DNA from: Jacaranda mimosifolia
Taxonomy: Eukaryota; Streptophyta; Magnoliopsida; Lamiales; Bignoniaceae
Length of the DNA: 64,000 nucleotides
Assembly (NCBI GenBank): GCA_018894105.1
Contig: CM032118.1
Location: forward strand, 36,374,690 to 36,438,689
Direction: 5' to 3'
The position numbers and the translations under genes are program-made. Positions 12,701 to 24,964 of this stretch are shown in pieces (positions within the stretch are counted from its first letter, which is position 1; every line of letters starts with the position of its first letter). The notes below the pieces were generated by a model. The model saw only the letters and a list, made by a program, of their open reading frames with translations. It did no database searches and was not told where the DNA came from.

Positions 12701-14091
12701 CTTGTAATGGCTGGCTTGAAAATAACAACAGAATACCAGCTAAGCAAGCATAAGTTGATTCAATGATGAGTATATTAAGAAGGAAAACACTAAATCAATG
12801 AATAAAAGATAATATTAGTGATGTCTAAACTAATTGTGCCACATTAATCAAATTATTCCATAAAATGATAAAATCCTACCAACTCCTTCTGCATAGATGA
12901 TAAATTGCACGGATAATTTTTCGTCATAAGCTTTGATTATTTCCATTTGTTTGAAGGTGTTGATTCATCATCTCCTGCTTTGGACATTGCCAAGGAGAAC
13001 ATTGTTCTCAATAACATTGATTCTGGTATAATATCCTTTTTGAGACAAGATGCTACACGTTTCATGAAGAGTGCAATCTCCAAAGGTGATTCATGGGATA
13101 TAGTTATTCTGGATCCACCAAAACTAGCTCCACGTAAAAAGGTATCCTGACATGCTTGATATGATGTTCTTGATGCTTTACTATTCCCAGTAGTATAACT
13201 GCATCTCTTGCTTGTTAAGAAGTTGCAGAGATGGATATAGTCAATTGAATCTGAGCTTTTACAAATCAAGACTTATGCTATGCTAGCTTCATTATGCTGA
13301 TTACTGCAACAGTGACCACTTTGGTGATCTCATGCTTCTCTAACTAAAGCTAATTTGATATAGAACTTTTTATGCCTTTGTTACTTGATGTTGCGCCCCT
13401 ATGGTTGATCTTAATACATGATGTAAAACCAAGCTTGTGAGTTTGCTGCAAAGATATCCCAGAACACAATGCTCGGGCATCCATACGCACATTACGCACT
13501 CTGCATATTTGCTATTGGCTGTCTTTATCCTCATTGAATCTTTACTTGTTTAGGTATTGAAAAGTGCATCTGGCATGTATAGAAATCTGAATTCCTTGGC
13601 TATGCAAATAACAACAACGGGTGGATTGTTAATGACTTGCTCTTGTTCTGGTGCTATGACCCAAAGTGGGATGTTCCTGCGCATTCTGCAGGCAAGTTAC
13701 CTTCTCTATTTTCTTGCAAAGTATTCTAATCTTTCATGCATTAATGGTGCAACAGTAAGTTTGGAATTTTATATGGTCTCTCTTAGTTACTAAATGTCTC
13801 TTTATCGGTTCAACTACTGTCTTACTGTGTTGATGTACTCATTCCAGAATTTTGTTGTATATATTCTGATGTACCTGTAATACTTTGGATTATTCACTTT
13901 GATTAGTAGCAAGAGACCTGTGCAACCACGAGCAGCTTACTAAATAGACAAATGTGTTTCAGGGTGCTGCATCCATGGCCGATAGAAAGATTACAGTTAT
14001 ACGTCAAGCTGGAGCAGCCTGTGATCACCCTATTGATCCTTCTTATCCAGAGGGCGAATACCTCTCTAATGTTATACTTAGAGTGATATGA
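9750..14091 (+). CDS. RlmI-like SAM-dependent rRNA methyltransferase with PUA domain
   Basis: Eight exons: 9750-9864, 10440-10665, 10751-10885, 11605-11827, 12314-12500, 12957-13141, 13554-13691, 13963-14091. They join in phase to 445 codons plus TGA. Residues 1-38 are Ser/Thr-rich and poor in acidic residues, like an organelle transit peptide. Residues 39-113 form a PUA-type domain ([15 protein letters not shown]). The class I methyltransferase fold has FYADQREN (252-259), the SAM loop [11 protein letters not shown] (272-282), VDSSSPAL and the catalytic-loop motif DPPK (348-351), ending [16 protein letters not shown]. Bacterial RlmI methylates 23S rRNA C1962; by family I infer an RNA cytosine methyltransferase, probably acting in plastid or mitochondrion. 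Intron 7 begins with GC instead of GT. The copy looks intact. It converges with the ALIS gene. Confidence 0.9.
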
Positions 14092-14725
14092 AGCTCAATT
14101 TCCTCTGCCAGGTTGATGACTAGCCTTCATTGCAGCAAGTCTTACAGGCAGCAAATAACTATTGCTGGAGTAATGAAAGAAGAGAGAAGGCTCCTATATA
14201 GTTCCATAGATACCATGCTAAGGGTAAATTTTCAGCAAGAATATTCTTGCAAAGGCTTCTACATAATTTAGTAAATATTATGCTGAGGATGAATTTGTTA
14301 GACTAAAGGGATGTGGATGTAATTTCAAAAATTGAAAACTCTCAAGGTAAGTTCCTGTAGTTTCATGAGATGCGAATGTAATTCAAATTTAGTCTGACAT
14401 ATTGTCAAATGTAATGAAGACATTCATCCTCACAATGGTAGGAGGGTTGAGAATGCCCTATTTTCTAGTCTATTCATTTTGTAGGCCTTAAACTAATCAA
14501 CATTTAGAGAAAATGGGCATCAAATACTTTATAAATAAATATTAGTTATCAAATATACACACTAAGTACACTCAGATTTTTATCTTAACTAGTACAAATT
14601 CAAAGTAAGATGCATGTTTCAAGTCTAAAATTCCAGAAGTCTGTGATTGAGGTTTATGCACACATCTTTGAAAAGCTAATAGAGCAGCAAGCTTGTAGGT
14701 GGAACAGCATTCATAAAAACTAGCA
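14092..14725. other. Convergent 3' ends of two genes
   Basis: The stretch between the methyltransferase stop (plus strand) and the ALIS stop (minus strand) is 634 bp with no coding signal of its own. It must hold both 3' untranslated regions and both poly(A) sites, so the two transcripts probably end close together or overlap. Confidence 0.6.
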
Positions 14726-17700
14726 TTAGTGACCTCCTGGATTCCGGTTCCATGACAAATAAGAAGGATCTCCAAGTTGCCTGAGACAGAAAGCATATGA
14801 TTAATAGTGAACTAATGAAAATAGGCCTTCTACTTCCTGATGAAAAATGCACATATAAATACCACAAAACTATATCCTAGAAAACCACTGTAGCATGGAT
14901 ACCATAGAGATAGAAGACCATACCTTGGTTTAATCAAATAAATAAGCATGAAAACCATGGCCAAGAAAAAGCATAATCCTCCCACCGTCAGATATGCAAT
15001 ACCCACAAAGTCATTCTTCCCTCCTAGCCAGCTGGTAGTAGAAAGAACTAGTTTCTTCTTGCCATTGAAACTGTATGTATTATAATAGTTGTTCAATGTC
15101 ACATTGATGACATCCCCAGCTTGAAGGTCAATTTCTAGTTTCCCATACAATTTCCTAAATGTTGGAAGAGCAGCAGTTCGCATCCAGACAATGAGGTCCT
15201 CCTGCTGACTCAACTGTTACATGAAACATATCCACAAGACAGATTGTTAAATTAATCCTTAAAGCAACTGAAACTAAAATCACGAGAAAGCAAGAACTAA
15301 CCCTACTAGTTAATCATTGATAGAGGTATTAAGTGAAATACAAGCTTAGGAAAGATCTTGCAGCATCTTGTTTAAAAGTAATACAAGAGAAACAATATAT
15401 TTTGGATTGCTTTAGTTTTAACATAAAAATCACAAATTTGGAACTCATGAAAGAAGGTTACAAAAGCAACCAGATGCTGCTACCAAGTAAACAAATCATC
15501 AGTTATCTTGTACAACACCCAACAGATATGCAGGAGGTGTTGGATCTTCTTACTAAGAATAAAAGTAGATGATGAATATGGTAAAGAGGAATAACTTCAA
15601 ACCACGAACTGCAGAAACATCTAAAACAGCACATCTAGTTATTCTTTCTAGCATAAAAAATATGCTATTATGAGTAAATAAATACATAAGATTAAATGAA
15701 TTTCATGCATTTCGAAGTACACTAAGATGCTTGTATTTACAATAATGTGCTCAACAACACCATAATTTATTAAACTGCAGCAGCGAGATGGATGTATGAT
15801 TTTCAACGAAAACACCTCTATATGGTATTCAATGCACGAAAAGGTATTTTTTAGTAAATTACGAGTCAAATGACAAATTACTATATAGGGCTAAAGGCTT
15901 ACAGGTTTTAATGCATCAAGTGTAGCTCCACCTATTAGGGTACCATTCTGAAAGTTTTTTGGGAAGACATTTTTTCCAAATTTACGATCCCTATCACTCT
16001 TCCAGGAGATGCCTCTCTTGTTTATGTTCAATTGCTGGTTATTGCGTGTGAAGCTATAAGTATCGTTAAACAGACTCCACGCTATAAGACCACAAGGAAC
16101 AATAGGCGTCCCGTCACTTGTGGTGTCCTCAGGATTACAGGCGTCTGTCTCCCGCTCACTTCCAGGACTTCTCAGCTGCTGATCACTTCGGCTCTTCACA
16201 TACCTAATATACAAGAAGAAACATATAAAACACGAGAAAAGAGATCCGATAACCAACGATACTGAAAGAAACATCAACTGAATCAGGACACCTCAGAGGA
16301 GAAAAGGTAATAAGTAACAGTTAGTGTTTGGTGTCATGTAAGAAAAGCGGCAAATGCATAACTGATAGTTTAATCCATCTGGATCAGACAGCAATTATGA
16401 AACTAAAATCCCAGATCACAATCATATGAAAGAACCATCCCCAGAAGGAAATACAAGGCAGTGAGAAGAAACAATTTAACATCACAACTATTGGCATAAA
16501 ATTGGTACAAGAACAGGAAACTACATTATAACTACCTGCGATGATTTTGATAGAAATTGTCGAGCTGGTAGTACACATAAATTGGCTTCTTCATATGTTT
16601 TGGAACCTGGCATCGATTAGTCCATTAGTCAACAGCAATTTCTTATATTTACTTTACGACAAAGACCACTACATTAGATGCAACAGCCATGACAATCAGA
16701 AAAGGCTGAATTGGAGCTCACAGTCAGAATTCTGTAGCAGGTTTTGTCTTGAGAGCTTTGAATAAACCCAACTTTGTCATTTCTCAAACCTAAGGGAATG
16801 CATTCGGTCTCATATCGATCGACAATTTCAACAACCTGGAGAACAGAAAAGAATTTTCAGTCAGTAAAACGTTTGAAAGAGGGAGAAACAGAAAATGCAT
16901 GGTAGTCAACTTGAAGCATACATCTCGAGAAGCAAACAGGGACACAACTCCAATGGGAATGAAGACCACACTAACAAGCAAGAATGTTGAGATCACCTGT
17001 GTACACAGCAGGAAGCAAAACCAATGTTAGAAAAAATTCCCTAAATGTGAAGGCATTAAAGAAATGTGCATAAACTTGAAACAATTACCCATTTAGGAGT
17101 AAGAATAGGTTTGCATGCAGGAAGTTCCTGTTGTGTAAACCTTGAATCTGCAAAACATAATTAGAAAAACTCCACTCAGAATTCCAGACCACAACCTGAT
17201 CATAGATCTTTATTTCAATATTCTATAGATAAGCAGGCCATCAGAAGTTACAAGATTGACATCACAAAACTAATAATCTTCCAGCTCACTTGAAGTCATG
17301 CTTTCTGTTAAGACTTAACAGTTGAAGATATAATTTTTCAAACTTTGTGGCTATTCTGACAGCCATTTCTTCACACATTTGCAGGATTTCATCTGATTTC
17401 ACAAGTATGATTGACATATTATCAAGCACCATATCTTTATATTGAGTATATCTGAAAAGGTGATACGATGCATCTTTCTGAAGTCATTCACAGATATCCT
17501 TCTTATACATCTATACCCTTCAGATGAGTGTTAACTGCATCTGACAACCTAATCTCGTATGAGTTGGCAACTCAGGCACTCTCCTTTGAAGATCAAAACC
17601 TTTTCAAGTGTAGCATACAACACATTGAGGAACTTTCTATAATAGTAAAGATTTCTCCAAGAAAACTTTCTTAAGAGTATAGTTTATAACATTAAATCTT

Positions 17701-19129
17701 TCTCACGGGTTATAAAGGAAAAAAGGCAAAAATATAAGTATATAAAAGTTTCCTCACTTCTTGATAACTTTATAGCTTGACGCAAAATTCCATTTCATGT
17801 AAAAGACATGCATTTGTATTGTGAGGATGATTTATGTAGCTGGCTTCCTTTCAAAATGGTAAATCCTAGCCATGTCTCAATAGATGTTCAATCTACATGG
17901 GCAAGAGAAATAGGAGAAGCTTCTCCCCAATGTAGAGGCAATCCAGAATGTTTATTTCAACTACCAAAAGCATTTCATCAATTAAACACAGTAATATTCC
18001 CAACAGTTACAATCCCGCAGAGATAACAAAAATAGCGGAAAAAGAACGAGGAGTACTGCATTTATCCATACTAGACTGGATCTCAACAATTATCACTTTA
18101 AACTTCCCTGTATTTTGTCTCGCTTTGTTGATGCGATTTCTCAATGCCAGCAGTCTTGGCATCCGCATCTCTTTTAGGAAAAATAAGGATAAGAGATGAT
18201 GTTTATCACATCCAGACAAGTATACTAATTACAAAATTCCTTCAAGCTGATATAGAATTTCCCCCAATTTCCTTATTTTCCCAATGTTGCTATATGTGGC
18301 ACATAAAATTCTAGAACCTTAGAAGAGTTGCTAAATGAAGCACTTAATATTTTAAATTTATAACACAGTTCTTACAAAGCATTAGAAAGAATCTTTAATT
18401 ACTGCAAGCTTCTTCCAAAGTCTCCCCAATAGATCACAAAATTTATCGGGTATAGAGAGAGGGGAAAACACACGCAAGATCGCGCTCGAAACACACAGAC
18501 TAACCAGATTCACTAAATAACTCAAACCATCAAGCATCTACTATCAGTATCTGCTTCCAGAAAATCAAACTCAGTATCCTAACCATTCTATTGCCAAATA
18601 ATTCAGAAAGAAAACTAATCATCACGAGCTTGATGTCAATTATTTTCCTTGTCTTCTAATATCTTGTAAAAGAATTCATGGTTGCTAGCTCTTATGTATA
18701 ATCAGGTTTTTGGTGAATGACATGTTCTAAAATCAATTTTTAGACTCAATTTCTGGTTTGATTAAACATGCCATGTGTGATCATTATTAAGATGAGGTCG
18801 TGTTTGCAAGCATTATGGCTAGTTTTAGAAACCTTTCATCAATTAGTAAATTTTCCTCATTCTGAAAACCCCATTTCCTTGAATGAAGACCAAAGCTTTG
18901 AACACAAAACTAAACCATATTCACACCACTTCAGGCAAAAACATCCGGTACCGGCAAACCAAATACGTAACAATAACAAAAGTCAATTAAAACTTTTAGG
19001 GGAAAAAAATAAAAAAGACGGGCTTAGGTAAAGAAAAATACACTTGGGCCGCTTGGAATTCCTTCTAGGCGCAGTAGATTCGGCCGATCCAGGTCCTCCA
19101 GCACTCGACGACGGGGTACTCGAGTTCAT
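14726..19129 (-). CDS. ALIS: ALA-interacting subunit (CDC50/LEM3 family), P4-ATPase flippase beta subunit
   Basis: Eight minus-strand exons: 19129-19042, 17147-17089, 16996-16922, 16835-16722, 16606-16536, 16203-15903, 15213-14924, 14780-14726. They join in phase to 350 codons plus TAA, the usual length for plant ALIS. The cytosolic Ser/Gly-rich N-terminus leads to [19 protein letters not shown]1 is at about 50-72 and TM2 at about 305-330. Between them is a large ectodomain with paired cysteines ([26 protein letters not shown]) and N-glycosylation sites (NGT, NVT). The hallmark [18 protein letters not shown] and the C-terminal [14 protein letters not shown] are present. CDC50 proteins pair with P4-ATPases (ALA in plants), allowing ER exit and phospholipid flipping. 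No defect is seen. The first intron is long, about 1.9 kb. Confidence 0.93.
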
Positions 19130-19593
19130 AACTTCCCCAGAATTATTTTCCCTCTCTTTCTTTCCCTCCTTGAACTATGAGTCTTTAATCCCAAACCGAA
19201 TGCTAATAGACTGAACCAATAGACAAAGGAAGATCGAATATAAACACAGATTTAAACAACAGAATGGCCAAATCTTGGAATTTAAGGGAAACAAAAAACA
19301 ACTTCGATTGTCAAGGGAAAAAAAAGAAATATTATATCAAAAAAGGGGTCGAGGGAGAAGATAATTGTGAAGGGTTTGGTATAATAGGGAGGGTCGGATG
19401 GGTGGTGAAGCTCGTCTATTCCTCAAACTTCTTCATTGACTTTGAAATTTCTTTCCATAGTTATTTTCACCGTAGACCCACAACAAAAGAAAATAAAGAA
19501 AAAGCAACAAGAAAATTCTGCGAGGCGTTTTTTATTGCTACTTAATAAATCAGAGCGGCAGGCGCGAAGAATCCACTCCGATTCCTCCCACGC

Positions 19594-19629
19594 TCCCCCC
19601 CTCTCCCTCTCTCTCTCTCTCTCTCTCTC
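19594..19629. repeat. CT/GA microsatellite in the leader region of the ALIS gene
   Basis: A pyrimidine run ending in at least eleven CT units on the plus strand (GA on the coding strand) lies about 470-500 bp upstream of the ALIS start codon. GA-rich tracts are common in plant 5' leaders and core promoters. I infer that this marks the leader or promoter; the transcription start is not determined. Confidence 0.6.
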
Positions 19630-19860
19630 GAATCTAGAAGGCTGAATGAGGGAGGAGTTGGGAACTTGAAAAAGTTGATGCCAGGGGTAAAGATGGAAAG
19701 TAAGTGAATTAGTCAAATTTATGCTGCTTTAGACACGTTTTCTCTGTGTCAGGTTCCGGACCCGGCCCGTTTAGAGCTGACGCAATCGTTTTTTACTTTT
19801 AATAGGAACTAAATTCACTTTGCCCCCTAAATTATAGAAAATATATATTTTATATCCTCT

Positions 19861-19936
19861 AATTAAAAAGTTATAAATTATATTCTGAATTTATCCCTAA
19901 TTAAAAAGTTATGAATTATATTCTGAATTTATCTAT
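19861..19936. repeat. 38-bp tandem duplication
   Basis: AATTAAAAAGTTATRAATTA followed by TATTCTGAATTTATC occurs twice, starting at 19861 and 19899, with one clear mismatch. It lies in AT-rich DNA (19740-20290) with no gene signal. Confidence 0.7.
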
Positions 19937-20302
19937 CTCTAAATACATTTGGAAAATATATTTCCTATATAAGATAATATTTTATTTAACAAATTAACTT
20001 TATCCTTGATTATTATAGAGAATCATCAAATACTTCTTTCATATTTTTGTTAGTCACAATTAGATTAATTTATCAAATAAGAATTAGTATTTATAATGTA
20101 AAAATGAAGACTAAAATTAGATTATTTTGATCTGAGTTTTATTAATAGCTTTATATTTAGCAAGTGGGTATAAAATTTTAATTTTTTATATTTTAGCTTT
20201 AATAATGTTTTAGATATATTGAAAATATGGAAAATTAGAATATAAATTATATTTCATAGTTTGAACCAAATATATAATACAGGAAAATTAAATAGAGACA
20301 CT

Positions 20303-20405
20303 AAATTCATAGGATTTGAGCATTATATTATATTATATTATAATAATACATAACACCAAATTCATAGGATTTGAGCATTATATTATATTATATTATAATA
20401 ATACA
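20303..20405. repeat. 55-bp tandem duplication with TATTA runs
   Basis: The segment starting AAATTCATAGGATTTGAGCA and running through a TATTATATTATA tract to AATAATACATA begins at 20303 and again at 20358, nearly identical. The inner TATTA tract is itself a short repeat. Confidence 0.75.
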
Positions 20406-20527
20406 TATAAAGGCGTGTCTAGTGGGAGAAATAAATGAGCATCATGGTTATGTGGCACGTCAATTAGATTTAGACATGTCAACGGTCTCATTATTTAATT
20501 TTATAGAGGTTTTTCGAGCATTTCGAT

Positions 20528-21111
20528 CAATGTTTGAGAAACCGAACTGGTGATCGAATCGGTAGCCTTACTGGTTACTGGTTCGACCGGTTCAACCGGT
20601 TTAATCACTTGTTCAACTGGTATGACGTCATAATTATATTTAATATTATATAAATATATTAGAAATATAAAAAATGTAAATATATATATATGTAAAGAGA
20701 AAAAAATAAAAATTGCCTAATATCATAAAAAAATTTCCAAACTTTACTCCATAATAATATTCATACATCAATTTAAAATATCAATTCATAAAATAAGCCT
20801 TGCTAGAAATTATCATTACAGAATTCATTACAACTTGCAAAAAAATAAATACTAATTCAAATGATATAAAAGTTTCAAATATAAATAAAAAATATTTATT
20901 TAATTAATTTAAAATTTTTATTTAAAAAAAACTAAAAACCGGTTTTTTTGAAAAATCGGTTCACCGGTTAAACCGGTTTTTTACCAGTTTTCACCGGTTT
21001 ACACCGATTTTTCAACCAACCGGTTTTATATATCAAACCGGACCGGAACCTTGGCCGGTTCCCAGTCGAACCGGTTGAACCGGCCGGTCCGGTCCGATTT
21101 TTTAATCACTG
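20528..21111. mobile_element. Non-autonomous hAT element (MITE) with perfect 8-bp target duplication
   Basis: The left end is CAATGTTTGAGAAACCGAAC and the right end, reverse-complemented, is CAGTGATTAAAAAATCGGAC. Extended to 23 bp, 17 positions match. ATTTCGAT precedes the left end (20520-20527) and follows the right end (21112-21119) exactly, which is the 8-bp duplication of hAT transposons. Subterminal regions are packed with ACCGGTT/AACCGG motifs in both orientations, while the middle is AT-rich and noncoding. No transposase is present, so it must have moved with an enzyme supplied elsewhere. Confidence 0.88.
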
Positions 21112-21204
21112 ATTTCGATATTTGATTGGGCATTTATACTATATAACTATGTAAAAACACTTGTAATGGTATTTAAATTGTAAATAAGCTTCCTACTACT
21201 ACGA

Positions 21205-21215
21205 TCACCACCACC

Positions 21216-21270
<55 letters not shown>

Positions 21271-21293
21271 TTATTATTATTATTATTATTATT
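21205..21293. repeat. Compound trinucleotide microsatellite
   Basis: A run of CAC units passes into ACT/TAC units and then into ATT units without interruption, as expected when point mutations in one unit type spread by slippage. It lies just beyond the hAT element. Confidence 0.95.
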
Positions 21294-22027
21294 TGATTCT
21301 ATAGACAATGAAGCTTTCCAACTTGAACTCTGTTAAAAATATAAGCATTTGTAGTTAATTAGATGATTGATTATTTTAAATTATTAATTGATATAATTAT
21401 AATTAGAAGTATGAGTAGTAATGATTATTACTTATCATTAATTAATATCTAAATGTGATAATATATTTGATTCATTTACTAACAAAATAACACAAACTTC
21501 TTTCATAGGGAAGTTGTGAAAGATGCATTCAATTTTTAAAAAAGTTTATACAAATTTGATTGTTTTTGTCAAAATAAGTCTGCAAGGGTCAACTTGAAAT
21601 TTTGCTAGAGGTGTGTAAAGGACGAGTCCAATTTTAAAATGCTCTTACTTTTCGGAGCTTCTTGCAGAATTGCCAAGATGCCTTTTTCAATTGATAAAAG
21701 TCTCTATTTATAGTGGTGAAAGCCTATACCTATTAGAATGACGAGTCCATTAGACTTTTTATGATTAATTCAGCACATGATGGTCCATAGTACTACAATG
21801 TGTTGCGTCTATACCTTAATTTACTAAATTATCTTTAGAATATATGTTTACTACATCATATAATCTCCCATACTCTAAGGTGGTAACTACGTTCAACTTG
21901 GAAGTAAGACTCTATGATATTATTAATTAAATGTTGTCTCTATGGTTACTGAAATTCCAATTTATCAATATTTTATCATTTACCAATCCTTTTATAAGTG
22001 TTAGGTTGTGGGTTTTATGTTTGTTTG
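21294..22027. other. AT-rich intergenic stretch
   Basis: No ORF, repeat edge or RNA gene that I can support. Parts (about 21590-21860) loosely resemble the sequence around 44600-44770 and 48590-48640 (shared wording such as ACTAAATTATCTTTAGAATATAT), suggesting a shared dispersed repeat that I cannot delimit. Confidence 0.4.
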
Positions 22028-24964
22028 TGTAAGACCCCTAAATTTAGCATTTTTGAAAATAAGATTTTGAAAATCAAAATACTTATTTGATGAAAATTTG
22101 GGGGCTCAAATGCAAATAAGAAAGGACTTGATTGTATGAAATCTGAAAGCTTTGGGGTTTAATTTGTAAATACTTTGGGTCAACTAGGTTAATCTAAGGC
22201 ACTAAACAAGTTGAGGGCGAAATTGAAAACTGAAAAAACTCTTGGGAGTTCAAATGAAAACTGAGAAAATTTTCAAGGGTCAATTCAAAATTTTTGGAAA
22301 TTCCATATAAATAGCAAACCACCCCTCATATTTCTTCAAATTCTCACATGCAAACCATCTTCTTCTTCTCCGACGAACCTCTCCCCGGCAACGGCAAAAT
22401 GTAGCAAATTATATACCAAAATCTTTCTCTTAGCTCAAGGAACGCGCTGATACCAACATCTCATGGAGACAATCGATGAATCGCTGGAAACTAAGCTTCG
22501 AATGGAGCCTCATGGAAATTGTGATGGGCTGCTTAGTTTCGGCGACTGAAACTCATAAGTAGAGAGTGGGTTTTGATGGGTTCGGCGTGAGAAGGACAAT
22601 AGTGTCTTCAATTTAAGGAACCGACGACGGACGAAGGAGTAATTGAAGAAAAACGATGCAGCGGCATTGGTGGTGGCGTGGCGATTTTTCGGTCAATCAA
22701 CGTCCAATTCTAAAATTGATTGGAGGGTTGTAACCAGCGCAACGAGGTGCACCAGGTGGTGATGGCCACACACAGATCTGGTTGCGGCGGCCAACGACTT
22801 CCAGATAAAATCTTCAGCTTGACAATCTGAGCGAATGTGGGCTAATTTCGGATTCTGAATTGACCTTGAACTCGGTCAATTTGGTAAAATCCTAATTAGT
22901 CAGTTAAGTTGATCCCTAATTTAATCTGAGTAAATTGTTAGGTTAATTTCTGATGTAAATTTAGGTTAACTGAACGAAAATTATGATTATTAAGTGAAAT
23001 GATTGTATAAGAATTCAGTGATAAGTGATGCATGGACCCGAATGTGATAATAAAAGATTAATATTTGTCGATTAAGTTAATTGAAGCATTTGAGAAGTTG
23101 AAATTGTGTAATGTCATAAAGATTGTTTGTTATTACGAAAACTTGTAAATTCGTATGAACAATCTCGATTTATTATTCATCGACTTAGAGCATTAAATTC
23201 AAGATTATGGGTAAATTCTAATTAAATAGTTAAATATCATCTGATTGAGCTCAGTTAAAATATTAAGATATTGCTGATGTTAAGTTAAGATTAATCGTAC
23301 CGAACTGTAATCATAGACTATGAGGATAAGATCTATGATGTCAAGCCGAATTATTGGATATATAAGTTTGCACAGTGTTAGTGGGCCCAAATTGGTAATT
23401 GGAACGTAATTATTGTTAGTAAAGTTAATCGGTGTAATTACTGACCGACCTTTGTGTAACATTGTAAGGACATGTAATATAGGAATCCGAATTGATTCAT
23501 CCACTAGAGTAAATATCATAGCGTTAATGGCATAGTTAGCATGACATCTTACGATAATTCCGGAATCAAGCCCCTAAAATATCGTACTAATTGGAAAATA
23601 ACATGTATTAAGATGTAAACGGTTTAGTTATTGTTTAAGGAATGATGCAAGCATTTTGATATTGAGTATGCCTTTTTGGAATAGGTGACAAGGATCCGGG
23701 GTCTCCTGGACCGTAGGGCGTAGATATCATTTCTGTGGAGTTTTAAGGTGATGGTCTGTTTACCCTTTTGTTTTCTGGGAAGTAAATGTTCCATGATATG
23801 CTTGAACTTCCTTAACCAACTAAATTTGTTGATTTTACTTCTGTTAAAATTGTTTGTATCTGTTCTGGCACCAAGAACAATTATTTCTTATATGTTATTG
23901 TCTAGTCTGAATCCGTTTTGCATATTATTTGCTTGGACTTGTCCGCATATCTGAATCATTCTATATATCAGTTATTTGGCCTTGTTGGCATACTTGCATC
24001 CATTCTGTATATCGTTGATTTACCTTGTTGGCATGTTTGAATCGTTTTGTATTATTATTTGTTTTGCCTTGTTGGCGTACTTATTTGGATTCTATACAGC
24101 ATTGTGTGGCCTTGTCGGCAAATTATTCATTGGTTGTATCAAAATATACATATATGGGAAAACTATTAGGTTAATTGTCAATCCTAGCGTAATGCTTAGG
24201 TTATTATTACTATCGAGCTGTAATGCTTGGACTACTATTATTGCTAGGCTATCATGCTTGGACTACTGTTACTGCTGAGCTGTTATGCTTGGATTGCTGT
24301 ACTGTTATGGAGGGATAAAGAGAATTTGCTATGCATGCCATGTTCTGATATACTTTAATTGCATATGTTGCTTAGGTTTGTTTTGCTCCGTTTGTACTTT
24401 GATCAGGGAGGAATAAGGACCGAGAGATTTTCAATTGTTGAGTTTGATAATAGTTATGATCTGGCATATTCGTACTTTCATTTGTTATGTCATGCTAGTT
24501 GATATTTTGTTGAATTACTGCTTCTTCGACAGATCTATTTGACTACTTGTATACTTCCCCCCCACTAAGTCCTTTGGACTTACTCCCTTATGTTATTCTT
24601 GATTTTTTCCCCAGACAGTATTAAATGAAGAACATGAGCTTATAGCTTGACCTGGAGGATCTATTTTGTAATAGATTAGGTGATTATATGTACATATAGG
24701 TTCACTTAATTGTTCGGCTTGACCTAGAGATGTTGTGATATGTCAAGTTTGAATTTAAGATCTATGGCATGTATATATATTGTATTATGTGAGATGACAC
24801 TTTAGGTTTGTACCTAAACATAGTTCAGATTGAACTGTTGATATATCTGAATACTATTTGAGAGACTTGTAAATTTTATGGGCCTATCGATTATTTTATA
24901 TGTAATGGTTTTAAGTATGAATTGGTGGCATCTGAGCTTAGGGGTTATCTTGAGTGGGGCGCCA
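22028..24964 (+). repeat. 5' LTR of the 9.7-kb element
   Basis: It begins TGTAAGACCCCTAAATTTAG and ends GGGGCGCCA. A TATA-like box (CCATATAAATAG) near 22301 fits the U3 promoter. Internal subrepeats are described separately. In a 230-bp stretch that I aligned by eye (22921 against 29655) about 17 positions differ from the 3' LTR, roughly 7 percent, so the insertion is old. Confidence 0.85.
23970..24305. repeat. Short subrepeats inside the 5' LTR
   Basis: Two families. First, units of roughly 46-50 bp containing CCTTGTTGGCATACTTG and ATTCTGTATATC-like text recur at about 23970-24130. Second, units of about 33 bp containing GCTGTTATGCTTGGACTACTG recur at about 24210-24305. The same blocks appear in the 3' LTR, so they predate the insertion. 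Confidence 0.7.

Noticed and set aside
15333..15572. Plus-strand ORF of 79 codons
   Set aside because: It lies inside an ALIS intron on the opposite strand, with low-complexity Lys/Leu-rich text and no family resemblance.
19264..19716. Overlapping ORFs on both strands around the GA/CT tract
   Set aside because: They owe their length to the microsatellite and sit in the ALIS leader or promoter region.
23976..24278. 100-codon hydrophobic ORF, with a similar one at 30724-30972
   Set aside because: Both lie at the same place in the two LTRs and translate the LTR subrepeats; the membrane-like character comes from T-rich repeats.
23970..24305. Possible CRISPR-like spacing in the LTR subrepeats
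   Set aside because: Units are directly adjacent and diverged, without unique spacers, and the genome is a plant nucleus.
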